A program made the position numbers and the translations under genes. Shown here one piece after another: positions 1 to 8,690 of a stretch of 64,000 bases of DNA. This stretch comes from Shewanella inventionis. GTDB taxonomy: Bacteria; Pseudomonadota; Gammaproteobacteria; Enterobacterales; Shewanellaceae. The notes beneath the pieces were generated by a model. That model worked only from the letters and a program-made list of their open reading frames with translations, did not search any database and was not told the DNA's origin. Within the stretch, counting starts at the first letter, position 1. Every line of letters starts with the position of its first letter. The DNA lies in the NCBI RefSeq assembly GCF_014641855.1, contig NZ_BMII01000027.1:1-64000 (forward strand), written 5' to 3'.

Positions 1-92
1 AGTAGTTCAGTATCAATAAGCCAGTTAGACAGCATAAAAAATAACTCCGTTCAAAAGAAGGAGTCATTTTCGTAGGATCATTTTTGCTGTCA

Positions 93-118
93 ACCGATCA
101 GTTTCTTAACTGATCGGT
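93..118. repeat. Perfect 11-bp inverted repeat, 4-nt loop
   Basis: Eleven base pairs (93-103 with 108-118) flank the loop TCTT. The TAA that closes the kinase frame is partly in the loop. A hairpin this close to the break in the kinase gene resembles the subterminal hairpin of an IS200/IS605-type element end, but no transposase is visible in the 92 bases to its left, so this is inference. Confidence 0.6.
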
Positions 119-928
119 GTTAAGCAAGAAGGGCTGTTTTCGATTGAGGGTGGCAAGGTAAGCGACAGCCATGCCGACAGTGGTGATGTTGAAACCTGGC
201 ATATTTCACGTGGGCGCTTTACCCAAAACAACCAACAACACCATTTAATTTTGCTCAAACAGCTCACAAAAGAGCTTAACCGCCAAGAAGTGGCCGTATG
301 GAAAAAGGTGATAAGGATTATTAGCCATGAGCTGAATAATTCGGTGGCGCCCATTGCGTCTATGGTTAACTCGGGTAAGCATTTAACTCAGCATTTAGAT
401 AACCCTAAATTACAATTAATTTTTGATACCATCGAAAACCGCACCACACACCTTAGCCAATTTATTTCTCATTATGCACAGTTTGCTAAATTACCGCTGC
501 CACAAAAAACCTTGATTGATTGGGCTAAGATGACTCAGCAATTAGCGCAGCAATATCCATTTAACCTGTTATCCCCTTTACCTACGATGCCAATCGAGCT
601 AGATGCAGTGCAATTAGAGCAAGTTTTTATCAATCTGCTTAAAAACGCTCACGAGTCTGGCGCTAAGGCCGACACAGTGTCGTTAATGTTTGAAGAAGTA
701 ACTCATCCCGTTAACGGGTTATTGGTTAAAGTCGAAGACCAGGGTAGCGGAATGTCGACCGAGGTATTGTCGCAAGCCTTGTTACCGTTTTATTCAACTA
801 AGCAGTCGGGTACTGGTATTGGCTTACCTTTATGCCGCGAAATAATCGAAGCCCACGGTGGCCGAATTAGTATGCAAAACCGTGTAGAAGGCGGTTTAAG
901 TGTCAAAGTCTGGTTGCCTTCACAGTAA
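110..928 (+). pseudogene. Sensor histidine kinase, 5'-truncated (NtrY/NtrB-like kinase core)
   Basis: The reading frame is open from 110 to the stop at 926-928 and carries a full kinase core: an H-box (ISHELNNSVAPI), an N-box (FINLLKNAHES), a G1 box (VEDQGSGM), an F-box-like LPFYSTK and a G2 box (GTGIGLPLCREIIEAHGG). Known family role: autophosphorylation on the H-box histidine and phosphotransfer to a response regulator. No ATG lies in frame before the H-box (only a TTG at 251), and an in-frame TAA at 107-109 falls inside a perfect hairpin, so the N-terminal sensor part is missing or lies in another frame beyond the window. The likely explanation is interruption by a mobile element end. An intact gene with an upstream frameshift cannot be excluded because the window starts here. 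Confidence 0.65.
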
Positions 929-930
929 AA

Positions 931-980
931 ACATTTAGTGAAAACATTTAGTGGGGTCAAAATTTAGTGGGGTCAGGGTA
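931..980 (+). repeat. REP-like short direct repeats (ATTTAGTG/GGGGTCA)
   Basis: Three closely spaced copies of an ATTTAGTG motif, two followed by GGGTCA, lie just after the kinase stop. In Shewanella, similar GTGGGGTCAG stretches often accompany REP-associated transposase remnants (established only as general pattern). No coding capacity was seen. Confidence 0.5.
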
Positions 981-1019
981 AACATTTATAAAAACACTCT
1001 TGTCCCTCAAACCATTTTC

Positions 1020-1181
1020 TGTCCATAAATGCGTTAAATCTTTAAATAACAAACAAGGTTAAATCGAAGATAGCTATACGGCGGATGTAATCGCGGCTAT
1101 GACCTTCGAAAACATGGATGTTTTCGCAGAGCGCCCATGGATGGGTTTACCGCGTGTCATAGAAGCGATTTCATTGAGTAT
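1020..1181 (+). repeat. Long direct repeat, copy 1 (~160 bp)
   Basis: This copy matches 1302-1461 almost base for base from TGTCCA(T/G)AAATGCG to CATTGAGTAT, with small differences near the 5' end and one or two substitutions inside. It contains several internal inverted segments (for example CGAAGATAGC...ATGACCTTCG). Stop codons occur in all frames read, so it is noncoding. It is likely a dispersed repeat of this genome. Confidence 0.8.
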
Positions 1182-1215
1182 CGTTGCCTAAAATCATAAA
1201 AAGCAAAACACCTGG

Positions 1216-1242
1216 GTCCCGGCTCAAAAGCATTGCCGGGAC
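1216..1242. repeat. REP-like hairpin GTCCCGGC/GCCGGGAC
   Basis: An 8-bp G+C-rich inverted repeat with an 11-nt loop, inside the phrase ACCTGGGTCCCGGCTC. The same phrase occurs in inverted orientation at about 11175-11208. It is much richer in G+C than its surroundings. Confidence 0.7.
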
Positions 1243-1301
1243 GACGTTAGAGTTAGGACGATATTAAAGTTAGGACCATGAGACAGTAGCTAACATGCCT
1301 T

Positions 1302-1461
1302 TGTCCAGAAATGCGTTAGTTCTTTTAACAAACAAGGTTGAATCGAAGATAGCTATACGGCGGATGTAATCGCGGCTATGACCTTCGAAAACATGGGTGG
1401 TTTCGCAGAGCGCCCATGGATGGGTTTACCGCGTGTCATAGAAGCGATTTCATTGAGTATT
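1302..1461 (+). repeat. Long direct repeat, copy 2 (~160 bp)
   Basis: Second copy of the element at 1020-1181, separated from it by about 120 bases that hold the GTCCCGGC hairpin. Whether this is a tandem duplication or two independent insertions cannot be told from the window alone. Confidence 0.8.
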
Positions 1462-1510
1462 GATTTTTTATAATTTACATAAATAGCTGAAGACGTCGTA
1501 ATCGATGTTA

Positions 1511-1562
1511 ATACCAATTCCACTAATTATCTGATTGGTCACATAATTAATGGAAATGGTAT
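1511..1562. repeat. Short palindromic element with ATACCAATTCCA ends
   Basis: The ends ATACCAATTCCA (1511-1522) and TGGAAATGGTAT (1551-1562) are inverted copies with one mismatch; an inner TAATTAT/ATAATTA pair extends the stem. The whole element could fold into a single cruciform or hairpin. Half of the same end (TTGGAAATGGTAT) occurs next to the pepA terminator near 19222-19234. Confidence 0.7.
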
Positions 1563-1620
1563 AAGATTAAAAACGCCGTTAATGCGGACTAATTAACTCT
1601 CACAAAAATGAAGGGATACC

Positions 1621-2004
1621 ATGCACACGATTTTGATTTGTTTACTTATAGCTATGTTATTGCCATATGCCGCTAAAGTGCCTGTTGCGATGGCGATGGC
1701 TAAGTTAGGCCGTTATGACAACAACCATCCGCGCGCGCAGCAAGCGCAATTAACCGGTTTTGGCGCGCGAGCCGTTGCAGGGCATCAAAATGCGTTTGAG
1801 TCATTAATCGTGTTTGGGGTGGCTGTGCTCACGGCATTAGTGACCAATAATGTCACCGATGTGGTGGCATTACTGGCCATTGTCCATGTGGTTGCCCGAG
1901 TGGTGTACCATGTGTTGTATTTATTAGATTACAGCACAATGCGGTCGTTATCTTGGTTTGTGGCGATAGGCGCGTCGATAGCGATATTTTGCCAGGCTTT
2001 TTAA
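1621..2004 (+). CDS. MAPEG family membrane protein
   Basis: The 127-residue product has about four hydrophobic segments and the layout of the MAPEG family (membrane-associated proteins in eicosanoid and glutathione metabolism), including an R-A-x-x-x-H-Q-N-x-x-E segment around residues 49-60 (ARAVAGHQNAFES) and an ARVVYHVLY segment near residues 95-105. Bacterial members are small inner-membrane proteins, mostly uncharacterised. The ATG follows an AAGGGATACC leader that gives a reasonable ribosome site. It is monocistronic, with a terminator directly after it. The family assignment is from motif reading; the substrate is unknown. Confidence 0.85.
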   Translation: MHTILICLLIAMLLPYAAKVPVAMAMAKLGRYDNNHPRAQQAQLTGFGARAVAGHQNAFESLIVFGVAVLTALVTNNVTDVVALLAIVHVVARVVYHVLYLLDYSTMRSLSWFVAIGASIAIFCQAF

Positions 2005-2029
2005 AGGCTATAAACGTTGTAATAACCAT

Positions 2030-2055
2030 AAAAAACGCCTTGTTGGCGTTTTTTT
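2030..2055. terminator. Bidirectional intrinsic terminator
   Basis: A 10-bp stem AAAAAACGCC/GGCGTTTTTT with a 5-nt loop. It has T-runs on both strands and sits between the convergent MAPEG gene and the small secreted protein gene at 2081-2338. Confidence 0.85.
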
Positions 2056-2080
2056 ATGGCTGTGAGTTAATGCGAGTTTG

Positions 2081-2338
2081 CTATTGGGGAGCGTCTAGGC
2101 TGGCGATACGCTCGTAGCCCATTTCGGTAAGCTGATCGTTAACGCAGTCAAGTAAAAATGCAGCGACTTCGGTTTCAGGTAATTGATCTTCTACCGCTAT
2201 TTGCTGACAGGCTTCTTTTAACGAAACGATGTCTTTCATTGGTGCTTGAGGCAGCGCACTTGCATTGAAGCTTAAGGCTAAACCGCTAGTAAATAAGGCA
2301 GCAATGGCTATGCGAGAAAGGGTAATAGATGTTGACAT
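2081..2338 (-). CDS. Small secreted hypothetical protein
   Basis: The 85-residue product has a clear Sec signal peptide (residues about 1-28, hydrophobic AIAALFTSGLALSF followed by NASA). The mature part is acidic, about 57 residues long and holds two cysteines (in EACQQI and LDCVND) that could form a disulfide in the periplasm. I do not recognise the family. It converges on the MAPEG gene and shares its terminator. The upstream AAGGAACAAT on the minus strand supports the chosen ATG. Confidence 0.75.
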   Translation of the reverse strand: MSTSITLSRIAIAALFTSGLALSFNASALPQAPMKDIVSLKEACQQIAVEDQLPETEVAAFLLDCVNDQLTEMGYERIASLDAPQ

Positions 2339-2434
2339 AATTGTTCCTTCTTGGGAGAACTTTGTTATTTTGACAAATATTACTGTAGCTTAGTTCCTTT
2401 GGGTAGTGTCTAAATCGATTTAGGTAATAATGTT

Positions 2435-3317
2435 ATGACCGAGTTTGAGGTGTTACTCAACCAAGTTAATCAATGTCAACTTTGTGCGGCGTCATTAACT
2501 GATGGTGTTCGCCCTGTGGTGCAACTCGATCCTCAAGCAAAAATATTGATAATTGGCTAGGGTCTATTGATCTTTGCTGATTGAATTTTGTTCGAGTTAA
2601 AAACGTTTTAATCGAGACGAATGGATTGATGCCTAGTCATCTAAGCAAAATCCATTCAACAAAGAGTAAAACGTTTTTAGCCGAACCCTTCGGGCAGCGT
2701 TTGTTGGTCATTTTTACTGCGTTATCGACTTTTTATGTAGAATAACTACACCTCAAAGTCTCTGCCTTGTAGAAATGGCCAACAATTCGCTGCAAAAACA
2801 ACCTTGAAAGATCAACAGACCCTAGGCGCCTGGGCGTAAAGTGCATGAAACGGGTATTCCTTTTAATGATGCCAGTGGTGACAGGTTACGTGAATGGCTA
2901 GGCGTAAGCCGAGAAGTATTTTACGATGCTAAGCAGGTTGCCATTATGCCAATGGGGTTTTGTTATCCTGGGAGTTATACTGCGACTACAGCTAAAAAAG
3001 GTCAATCGGGTGATTTACCGCCTCGATCGGAATGTGCGCCTAGGTGGCATGATTTATTATTGCAGCGCTTGCTGAATGTAGAGTTGATTTTGTTGGTAGG
3101 CCATTATGCTCAGCAGTATTACCTTGGTAGGAATTCCTTAATAAATAAACCTAAAACGCTCACCGAAACGGTAAAACAATGGCACAGCTTTGGGCCTCGC
3201 TATATACCGTTGCCCCACCCAAGCCCTCGCAATAATATTTGGTTGAGCCGCAATCCATGGTTTGAAAAAGACTTGCTTAGCGACATAAAACTGCGTGTCG
3301 CTAAAGCATTGGCCTAG
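2435..3317 (+). pseudogene. Uracil-DNA glycosylase family protein, interrupted by a palindromic-ended element
   Basis: The first 41 codons (2435-2557) encode a Cys-containing start (QCQLCAAS) and run up to ILIIG. Translation then meets a TAG at 2558-2560. The rest of the protein resumes at 2826 in a different frame as APGRKVHETGIPFNDASGDR and continues to 3317, ending with a conserved-looking LPHPSPRNN motif. Family members have IxGxAPG at exactly this join and HPSPRN near the C-terminus. Between them lies a 265-base insertion with inverted ends. Restoring a GQ-APG join would give about 207 residues, normal for the family. The gene therefore cannot make a full product. Its 3' end overlaps the convergent gene at 3314 by four bases. 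Confidence 0.85.
2557..2825. mobile_element. MITE-like element inserted in a glycosylase gene
   Basis: The element ends CTAGGGTCTATTGATCTTT and AAAGATCAACAGACCCTAG are inverted repeats of 19 bases with one mismatch, bounded by CTAG on both sides (2557-2560 and 2822-2825). TA or CTAG as target duplication fits IS630/Tc1-like transposition, but this is inference. No ORF of transposase size fits in about 261 bases. Internal inverted stretches (AAAACGTTTT, near 2602 and 2669) suggest a foldable, non-autonomous element. A decayed relative of its left end lies at 24836-24895. Confidence 0.8.
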
Positions 3318-3817
3318 GCCTGTTTACTGGCGATAAAATCAATGGCACTTGGTGATAAACAACGCTTAGACAAATAAGTGGTGCTTTTTTGCATGGCGAT
3401 TAAAAAGCCTGCGTCGGTTTGGGTGATGCGGTACACATCGGTCCATAAAATCTGTTGATTTACATGAGTCGATTTGCTGTGGATCCCGCTATCATCAACG
3501 ACTAATGTAACTGTATCGCCAGCGGCTTTACTGATCATTTGCCGCCATAACCACCAGGTTTTTTTAAAACGAATGCTTAACCACTCGACAACGGCTAAGC
3601 CAATAAAAAAGTAGCCTAAGTAATACATTTCTTTTGTATTGGCAGGTAATTGGCCAATACTTTCTTGCATTAAAATGGCCAAACCAATCACTACAAATAT
3701 AGCTGTTTTGCTGTATTGTTTTAGGCTGGGAGCGGTATTTACCGACTGAGTAAAGCATTCTTCAAAGTAGGTTTTATCGAGCACATACTCTGCGGTGTAA
3801 TTAAAAGCTGATGACAT
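3314..3817 (-). CDS. YcxB-like membrane protein
   Basis: The 167-residue product starts with a soluble stretch, has two hydrophobic segments (about residues 38-52 and 66-82) and ends in a roughly 70-residue domain (TVTLVVDDSGIHSKSTHVNQQILWTDVYRITQTD) of the type seen in YcxB-like proteins: a V-D-D-x-G-I followed by a WxDVYRI segment. Function is unknown for the family. It is transcribed towards the broken glycosylase gene and overlaps its stop by a few bases. Confidence 0.7.
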   Translation of the reverse strand: MSSAFNYTAEYVLDKTYFEECFTQSVNTAPSLKQYSKTAIFVVIGLAILMQESIGQLPANTKEMYYLGYFFIGLAVVEWLSIRFKKTWWLWRQMISKAAGDTVTLVVDDSGIHSKSTHVNQQILWTDVYRITQTDAGFLIAMQKSTTYLSKRCLSPSAIDFIASKQA

Positions 3818-3898
3818 GATGACCTATGACTGCAATGGAATTACCAAGATTATCGCATAGTCGCCAGTTTGCTCAAAGCTTGAAGCAAACCGGCCTAA

Positions 3899-6541
3899 TT
3901 AACCTGTAATTGAACTGACCAATGCCACAGATAATTGTTGCTGCTCTTCTGCTGTGAGCTGTTTATCTTCTTTATTTGATAATGAAAACACGTTATCTGC
4001 TCGTTCACCAACCGTACTGATGGTGGCTGAGTGAATATTGAGTTCGAGTAAGCGAAATGCACTGGCAATTTGCTCCATAAAGTCACTGGTGTCCAGTGCA
4101 GACACATTCACTAAAGAGCGTGTTGATTTACGTGAGTGCAAAAATTCAATTGTAGGATGATTATCAAAACTTTGGTGACGTCTTGAAGCTCGTTTTTTTG
4201 GCAACGCTAAGCCTTTGTCTAGCACTTGATGCAATTTGTTTAATACTTGTTTGCGGCGCTGGGCACTGGTAATGGGCTTTTCGTCAAAATCGAGCACCTT
4301 AAATGACTCAACCACATAACCGTCTTTTGTGCGGGCAATTTGAGCCTGTTTTACTGAAATTCGCAGTGCCGCTAGAGTGTTAAACAGCTTTACAAATAAT
4401 CCAGGGCGGTCTTTGGTATACACAAATACGTCGCTGCAGCCTTTTACAATGGCATCATCGAGTAAAATTAATGTATTAAACTGATTATCTTCTGTTGGTA
4501 CTGGGTTGTGTTGCAGCATTGCCTGTGTGTATCTAGCTATATCATCGGCTTCAGCATTGCTGAAAAAGGCAATGGGTAATCGCTTCCATAAGGTTTTGAT
4601 ATCGTTTGTGGTGTCTGTATCGCAGTTGAGCAAGTTAAGCGCTTCTTGCTTGTGCTCGCGCACAAGGGTGCGGATTTGAAGAACGTTTTCAAAACCACCT
4701 CGCAACGCTTTACGGGTGATAAAATACAGATCTTGCAACAATGAGGCTTTCCAGTCATTCCATAAATCATCATTGGTGGCTTGAATGTCTGCAATAGTGA
4801 GGCAATAAAGCGCATCGAGACGGGTTAGGGTGCCGACTTTTTTTGCAAAGGTGTTGATAACGTCTGGATCGTAAATGTCCATCCTTTGTGAGGTGATTGA
4901 CATCAATAGATGGTTTTCTACCAACCAACAAATTAGTGCTTCTTGAGACGCTTTTAAGCCATGAAATTTGGCAAACATGCTCGCATCTACTGCGCCTAGT
5001 TCACTGTGGTCTCCACCACGGCCTTTGGCTAAATCATGAAATAATGCTGCAAACAGTAAGTTAGATTTGTTGGACATTTTTTGGTAAATGTCTGCCGCTA
5101 AGGCTAAATCTTTATCAAGACTTTTTATATTTTTGCTGTATGCATAAATGTTTTTCAATACTTTATGAGTATGCTCATCGACGGTGTAGGCATGGAATAA
5201 ATCAAATTGCATTTGGCCAACCACTTCACGCCATTGCGGCAGGTACGATGCCAAAATACCGTGTTGGTGCATTAAGGTAATGGCCAGCCCCATGCCTTCT
5301 GGGTGGGCAAAAATGGCTTTAAATTGCTCGCGGCAACGTTGAAAGTCTTGCAAGTCGCCCATGAGGCGGCGTCTAACTTGGCGCAATAAGCGCAGTGTTT
5401 CTGCAGTAATGCCGATGATTTTGTCGTGGTGAATGGCTATAAATTCAAATAACGCCATGATTTGAGTTCGGTCAATAAATACCGTTTCATCACGAACATG
5501 AATGTACTGGTCGACAATTTCAAAGTTGTCATTAATGGCAATAATAACTGGATTGAGCTCTGGGATGATTTCGCGTTGAAAATAGGCCATTAATATTTTG
5601 TTTAATTCGCCAATGCGTTTCATTGCCCTGAAAAGCTGACGCATCATTTTTTCAATTGCAATACTGCCGCTTTCGCCGATGGACACACTGTCACCAAAGC
5701 CCATTAGTTTGGCGACTTCAGCTTGGTATTGCAGTAATAAGCGGTTTTCGGAGCGCTGAGCGGCCTGGTGCAGGGCAAAGCGCACTCTAAACAAAAAGTT
5801 TTGGCATTCCATTAGCTCGGCGTATTCGTCGTTGGTTAAAAAACCGAAGCGACGCAGTGATTGCATATTTGCCACACCAAAATGTTTACGAGCCACCCAG
5901 GTGAGGGTTTGAATGTCACGAATGCCGCCTGGGCTGGTTTTTAAATTGGGTTCGATGCTAAATGCGGTACCTTGTGCTTTGGCGTGGCGTTCTTGTTGTT
6001 CGCTCAATTTGGCATTAAAAAATGCCTGGCTTTGCCATAAATCTTGGCCGTATAGCGCGGTTAGCACTTGTTGTTGATGGTCGCTATTGCCATACAAATG
6101 GCGAATTTCGAGCAGGCTGGTGGCAATGGTGACATCGTCTTTACAGGCTTGAAAGGTATCTTTTAAGCTACGCACTGCATGGCCGAGGTCGAGGCCAATA
6201 TCCCATAACTGAGTTAAAAATTCACTGACTTTTGCGCCGTCGTTAGCGCTAAGTTCACCGTCGTGAATGATGCAAATATCAATGTCGGAGAAGGGATGCA
6301 AGGTTTGCCGGCCATAGCCGCCAACAGCATTGAGTGAAATGTGACGATCATCTAAACCAAGTGATTGCCAACGTTGGCAAAGGAGAGTATCAAAAAATTG
6401 TGAACGCTTGTTTAACGTGTCATTAATCGCACTCTGAAAAATGTTATCTTGTAAAAATTGATCCAGTGACTTTATTGCCTGCTTAAGTTCTGCAGTGCTC
6501 ATGTCTGGGCGCAAATCTGTACTGCCAGGTTGCGAAAGCAT
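3899..6541 (-). CDS. glnD: Bifunctional uridylyltransferase/uridylyl-removing enzyme GlnD
   Basis: GlnD uridylylates PII proteins when glutamine is low and removes UMP when it is high, setting glutamine synthetase activity. Visible domains in order: a nucleotidyltransferase core with GGYGR (about residues 74-78) and SDIDICI (residues 85-91); a GlnD PII-UR linker; an HD phosphohydrolase motif (LFAALFHDLAKGRGGDHSE, about residue 500); and two C-terminal ACT domains (from about VFVYTKDRPGLFVKL and from VNVSALDTSDFMEQ). The frame is open further upstream, but the ATG at 6541 has AAGGAG five bases before it, so 880 residues is preferred over the longer 897. Length fits the family. Confidence 0.95.
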   Translation of the reverse strand: MLSQPGSTDLRPDMSTAELKQAIKSLDQFLQDNIFQSAINDTLNKRSQFFDTLLCQRWQSLGLDDRHISLNAVGGYGRQTLHPFSDIDICIIHDGELSANDGAKVSEFLTQLWDIGLDLGHAVRSLKDTFQACKDDVTIATSLLEIRHLYGNSDHQQQVLTALYGQDLWQSQAFFNAKLSEQQERHAKAQGTAFSIEPNLKTSPGGIRDIQTLTWVARKHFGVANMQSLRRFGFLTNDEYAELMECQNFLFRVRFALHQAAQRSENRLLLQYQAEVAKLMGFGDSVSIGESGSIAIEKMMRQLFRAMKRIGELNKILMAYFQREIIPELNPVIIAINDNFEIVDQYIHVRDETVFIDRTQIMALFEFIAIHHDKIIGITAETLRLLRQVRRRLMGDLQDFQRCREQFKAIFAHPEGMGLAITLMHQHGILASYLPQWREVVGQMQFDLFHAYTVDEHTHKVLKNIYAYSKNIKSLDKDLALAADIYQKMSNKSNLLFAALFHDLAKGRGGDHSELGAVDASMFAKFHGLKASQEALICWLVENHLLMSITSQRMDIYDPDVINTFAKKVGTLTRLDALYCLTIADIQATNDDLWNDWKASLLQDLYFITRKALRGGFENVLQIRTLVREHKQEALNLLNCDTDTTNDIKTLWKRLPIAFFSNAEADDIARYTQAMLQHNPVPTEDNQFNTLILLDDAIVKGCSDVFVYTKDRPGLFVKLFNTLAALRISVKQAQIARTKDGYVVESFKVLDFDEKPITSAQRRKQVLNKLHQVLDKGLALPKKRASRRHQSFDNHPTIEFLHSRKSTRSLVNVSALDTSDFMEQIASAFRLLELNIHSATISTVGERADNVFSLSNKEDKQLTAEEQQQLSVALVSSITG

Positions 6542-6621
6542 GTTACTCCTTAGTTGTGTAGTCCTTTTACAGAATAAGGTATTCTTACCCAAAATGGTAT
6601 CACTCTATTTTATGAGGTTTT

Positions 6622-7335
6622 ATGGTGTCTAAACGAGGTCGCTTAGACCAGTTTATCGCCCGTACGTTACAGATTTCGAAAAAAGCGGTCCGTAATTTAC
6701 TGATTGATAATAAAGTATTGGTTAATGGTGTGTTGGCAAAGTCACCTGATTTGCAAATTGATGAATTTACGCATGTTGAATGTAACGGGGTGGTGTTGCG
6801 CCAGTATGAAAAACAGTACTTTATGCTTAATAAACCCGATGGGGTAGTGAGTGCAACTATTGATGAACAACACCCAACGGCTTTGAGTTTATTAACGGGC
6901 ATTGACCATGACATGCTGCATATTGCAGGGCGGCTAGATTTACATTCAACGGGGTTATTATTGGTGACCAATGACGCGAAATGGTCAGCGGCATTAATGG
7001 CGCCACAAAACAAAGTGGCCAAACAATATATTGTTACTTTGGCCAACCCTATTGGTGATGACTATATCGAGGCATTTGCACAAGGGATGTATTTTGAATA
7101 CGAGGGCATTACAACTTTGCCTGCGCAACTTACCATCTTGTCGAGCCACCAGGCCAAAGTGGTGTTGCGTGAAGGAAAGTACCATCAAATAAAACGCATG
7201 TTTGGCCGTTTTCGTAATCCTGTTGTTGCCCTGCATCGAGTGTCTATAGGGGAAATAGTATTGGATAACACACTGTTACCCGGGCAGTTTCGTTCATTAA
7301 CAAAAGCTGAAGTTGATTGCATTATTCAGCACTAG
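6622..7335 (+). CDS. rsuA: RsuA-family 16S rRNA pseudouridine synthase
   Basis: The 237-residue product has an N-terminal S4 RNA-binding domain (SKRGRLDQFIARTLQISKKAVRNLL, about residues 3-27) and the RsuA/RluB catalytic domain with AGRLDLHSTGLLL, in which Asp106 is the expected nucleophile. YHQIKRMFGR (about residues 188-197) is the family's second signature. RsuA converts U516 of 16S rRNA. It is divergent from glnD, with about 80 bases between starts. RluE/RluF-type paralogues share the fold, so the exact target is inferred from length and similarity. Confidence 0.88.
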   Translation: MVSKRGRLDQFIARTLQISKKAVRNLLIDNKVLVNGVLAKSPDLQIDEFTHVECNGVVLRQYEKQYFMLNKPDGVVSATIDEQHPTALSLLTGIDHDMLHIAGRLDLHSTGLLLVTNDAKWSAALMAPQNKVAKQYIVTLANPIGDDYIEAFAQGMYFEYEGITTLPAQLTILSSHQAKVVLREGKYHQIKRMFGRFRNPVVALHRVSIGEIVLDNTLLPGQFRSLTKAEVDCIIQH

Positions 7336-7398
7336 ATCAACTTTTTCTTACCTGCAACATGTTAATTTAAGGTCATCTCAATAGGCCATAGGTGACAT

Positions 7399-8355
7399 GT
7401 GAATTTTCAAGCATTGAAAAAAGTCAGTGAGCTCGATGTGTTTAGTTTGCTGGTATTTAAGATTATCTATGAAACTGGGTTTGCTAATTGCGCCGCTAAA
7501 GAGTTAGCTGTTTCTGCTCCAAAAATCAGTCGTTGCCTGACCTCGCTAAGGGTCATTTTTAATGATGAGCTGTTTTTTCGTCGCCAACAAGGTCTAAAAC
7601 CCACGCCACTGGCAGATCGTTTGTATCAGCCTGTGTGCCAGCTATGTGACATGGTTGGGCAAATTGAGCGTGTAGCCGAAGACAAGTCTAGTCACCAACA
7701 AACGTCAATATTACATGTGGCTGTATCGCCAAGTATTATTACCAGTGTTGCCATTGCCTTAAGCCAGTGTCCTCGCGATACGATAGGTAAAGTCAAGTTA
7801 CACAGTTGGCAGAGTGACACCGAAGAGCTGATTTATAATGGTGAGTTGGATTTTGGCATTGGGTTTGATACTCAAGATGCCCATGGTTTAGAAGTGCACA
7901 CTATTGGCCGTGTCACGTCATTGTGTTTAGTGGGTAAGCAACAACATTCTGTATGGGATAATGCCGATGAAATTACACTTGAGGATGTGATCCAACACTC
8001 TATTGTGTATTTGAAATGTCGAGGTTTTAACAATCGTATCGATCCACTAGAACTGTATTGCCAAACACATGGCTTACCGTTAGAAGATATTGAATGTGTT
8101 AAAAAACTTGAAGATTGGTATTGGCACATACTTACCCTGGACAGTTTGGCGCTAACGATTTGTAATGAGGGTTCTTTTGCAAGCCAGATCCCCCAATTGC
8201 GCGTTGAGCGATTAGCCGCCTCAGAGTTTGCCCGGCTTAATTCTGTGATGCCTATGCCGGATTACTGTTTAATTGAACGAGCAGAGCATTACCGCAGATA
8301 TTCTGCAGATGTGAAGCAAATGATAATCAATATCACTCGTTCAATAATAATGTGA
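7399..8355 (+). CDS. LysR family transcriptional regulator
   Basis: The 318-residue product has the N-terminal winged helix-turn-helix of the LysR family (about residues 10-68: VFSLLVFKIIYETGFANCAAKELAVSAPKISRCLTSLR then FFRRQQGLKPTPLADRL) and a periplasmic-binding-like effector domain. The start is a GTG at 7399. The effector is unknown. It lies directly upstream of the decaheme cytochrome gene in the same direction, with a 335-base gap, so it might regulate that gene; LysR regulators more often act on divergent neighbours, so the link is only suggestive. Confidence 0.9.
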   Translation: MNFQALKKVSELDVFSLLVFKIIYETGFANCAAKELAVSAPKISRCLTSLRVIFNDELFFRRQQGLKPTPLADRLYQPVCQLCDMVGQIERVAEDKSSHQQTSILHVAVSPSIITSVAIALSQCPRDTIGKVKLHSWQSDTEELIYNGELDFGIGFDTQDAHGLEVHTIGRVTSLCLVGKQQHSVWDNADEITLEDVIQHSIVYLKCRGFNNRIDPLELYCQTHGLPLEDIECVKKLEDWYWHILTLDSLALTICNEGSFASQIPQLRVERLAASEFARLNSVMPMPDYCLIERAEHYRRYSADVKQMIINITRSIIM

Positions 8356-8690
8356 GCGGATTCAAAATCTCAATGGACGAACGGACAAGGATGTCTTATT
8401 TACCACCATGCAGGATAATATTTTAATTTTATAAAAATCAATCATTTGGAGTTGGTAGTTGATTGGTTTCCACAACTGGATTTATTCTGTCTTTTCAAAT
8501 ACCTCTTTAGGGTTGCAAATAATGAAATCCCCCTTTTCATCTATCAGTATATCCGATAATAAAACTGCAGATTTCTGTTAACGAATTTGCAACCAATCGT
8601 CACAGCTTTACTATCTCGCACGGGTATTTTGGCGTAATTCCTTATATTTTGTATGTGTAAGACCTACAAATCTAAATCGGGGGATTTAAG
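8356..8690 (+). promoter_or_regulatory. Long leader region of the decaheme cytochrome gene
   Basis: The 335 bases hold no ORF of note and are A+T-rich. They must carry the cytochrome promoter because the gene before it ends at 8355. I found no full CRP, Fur or ArcA consensus by eye, only half-site-like TCACA (near 8601). The start of the cytochrome is preceded by GGGGGATTTAAG, a strong Shine-Dalgarno. Confidence 0.4.
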
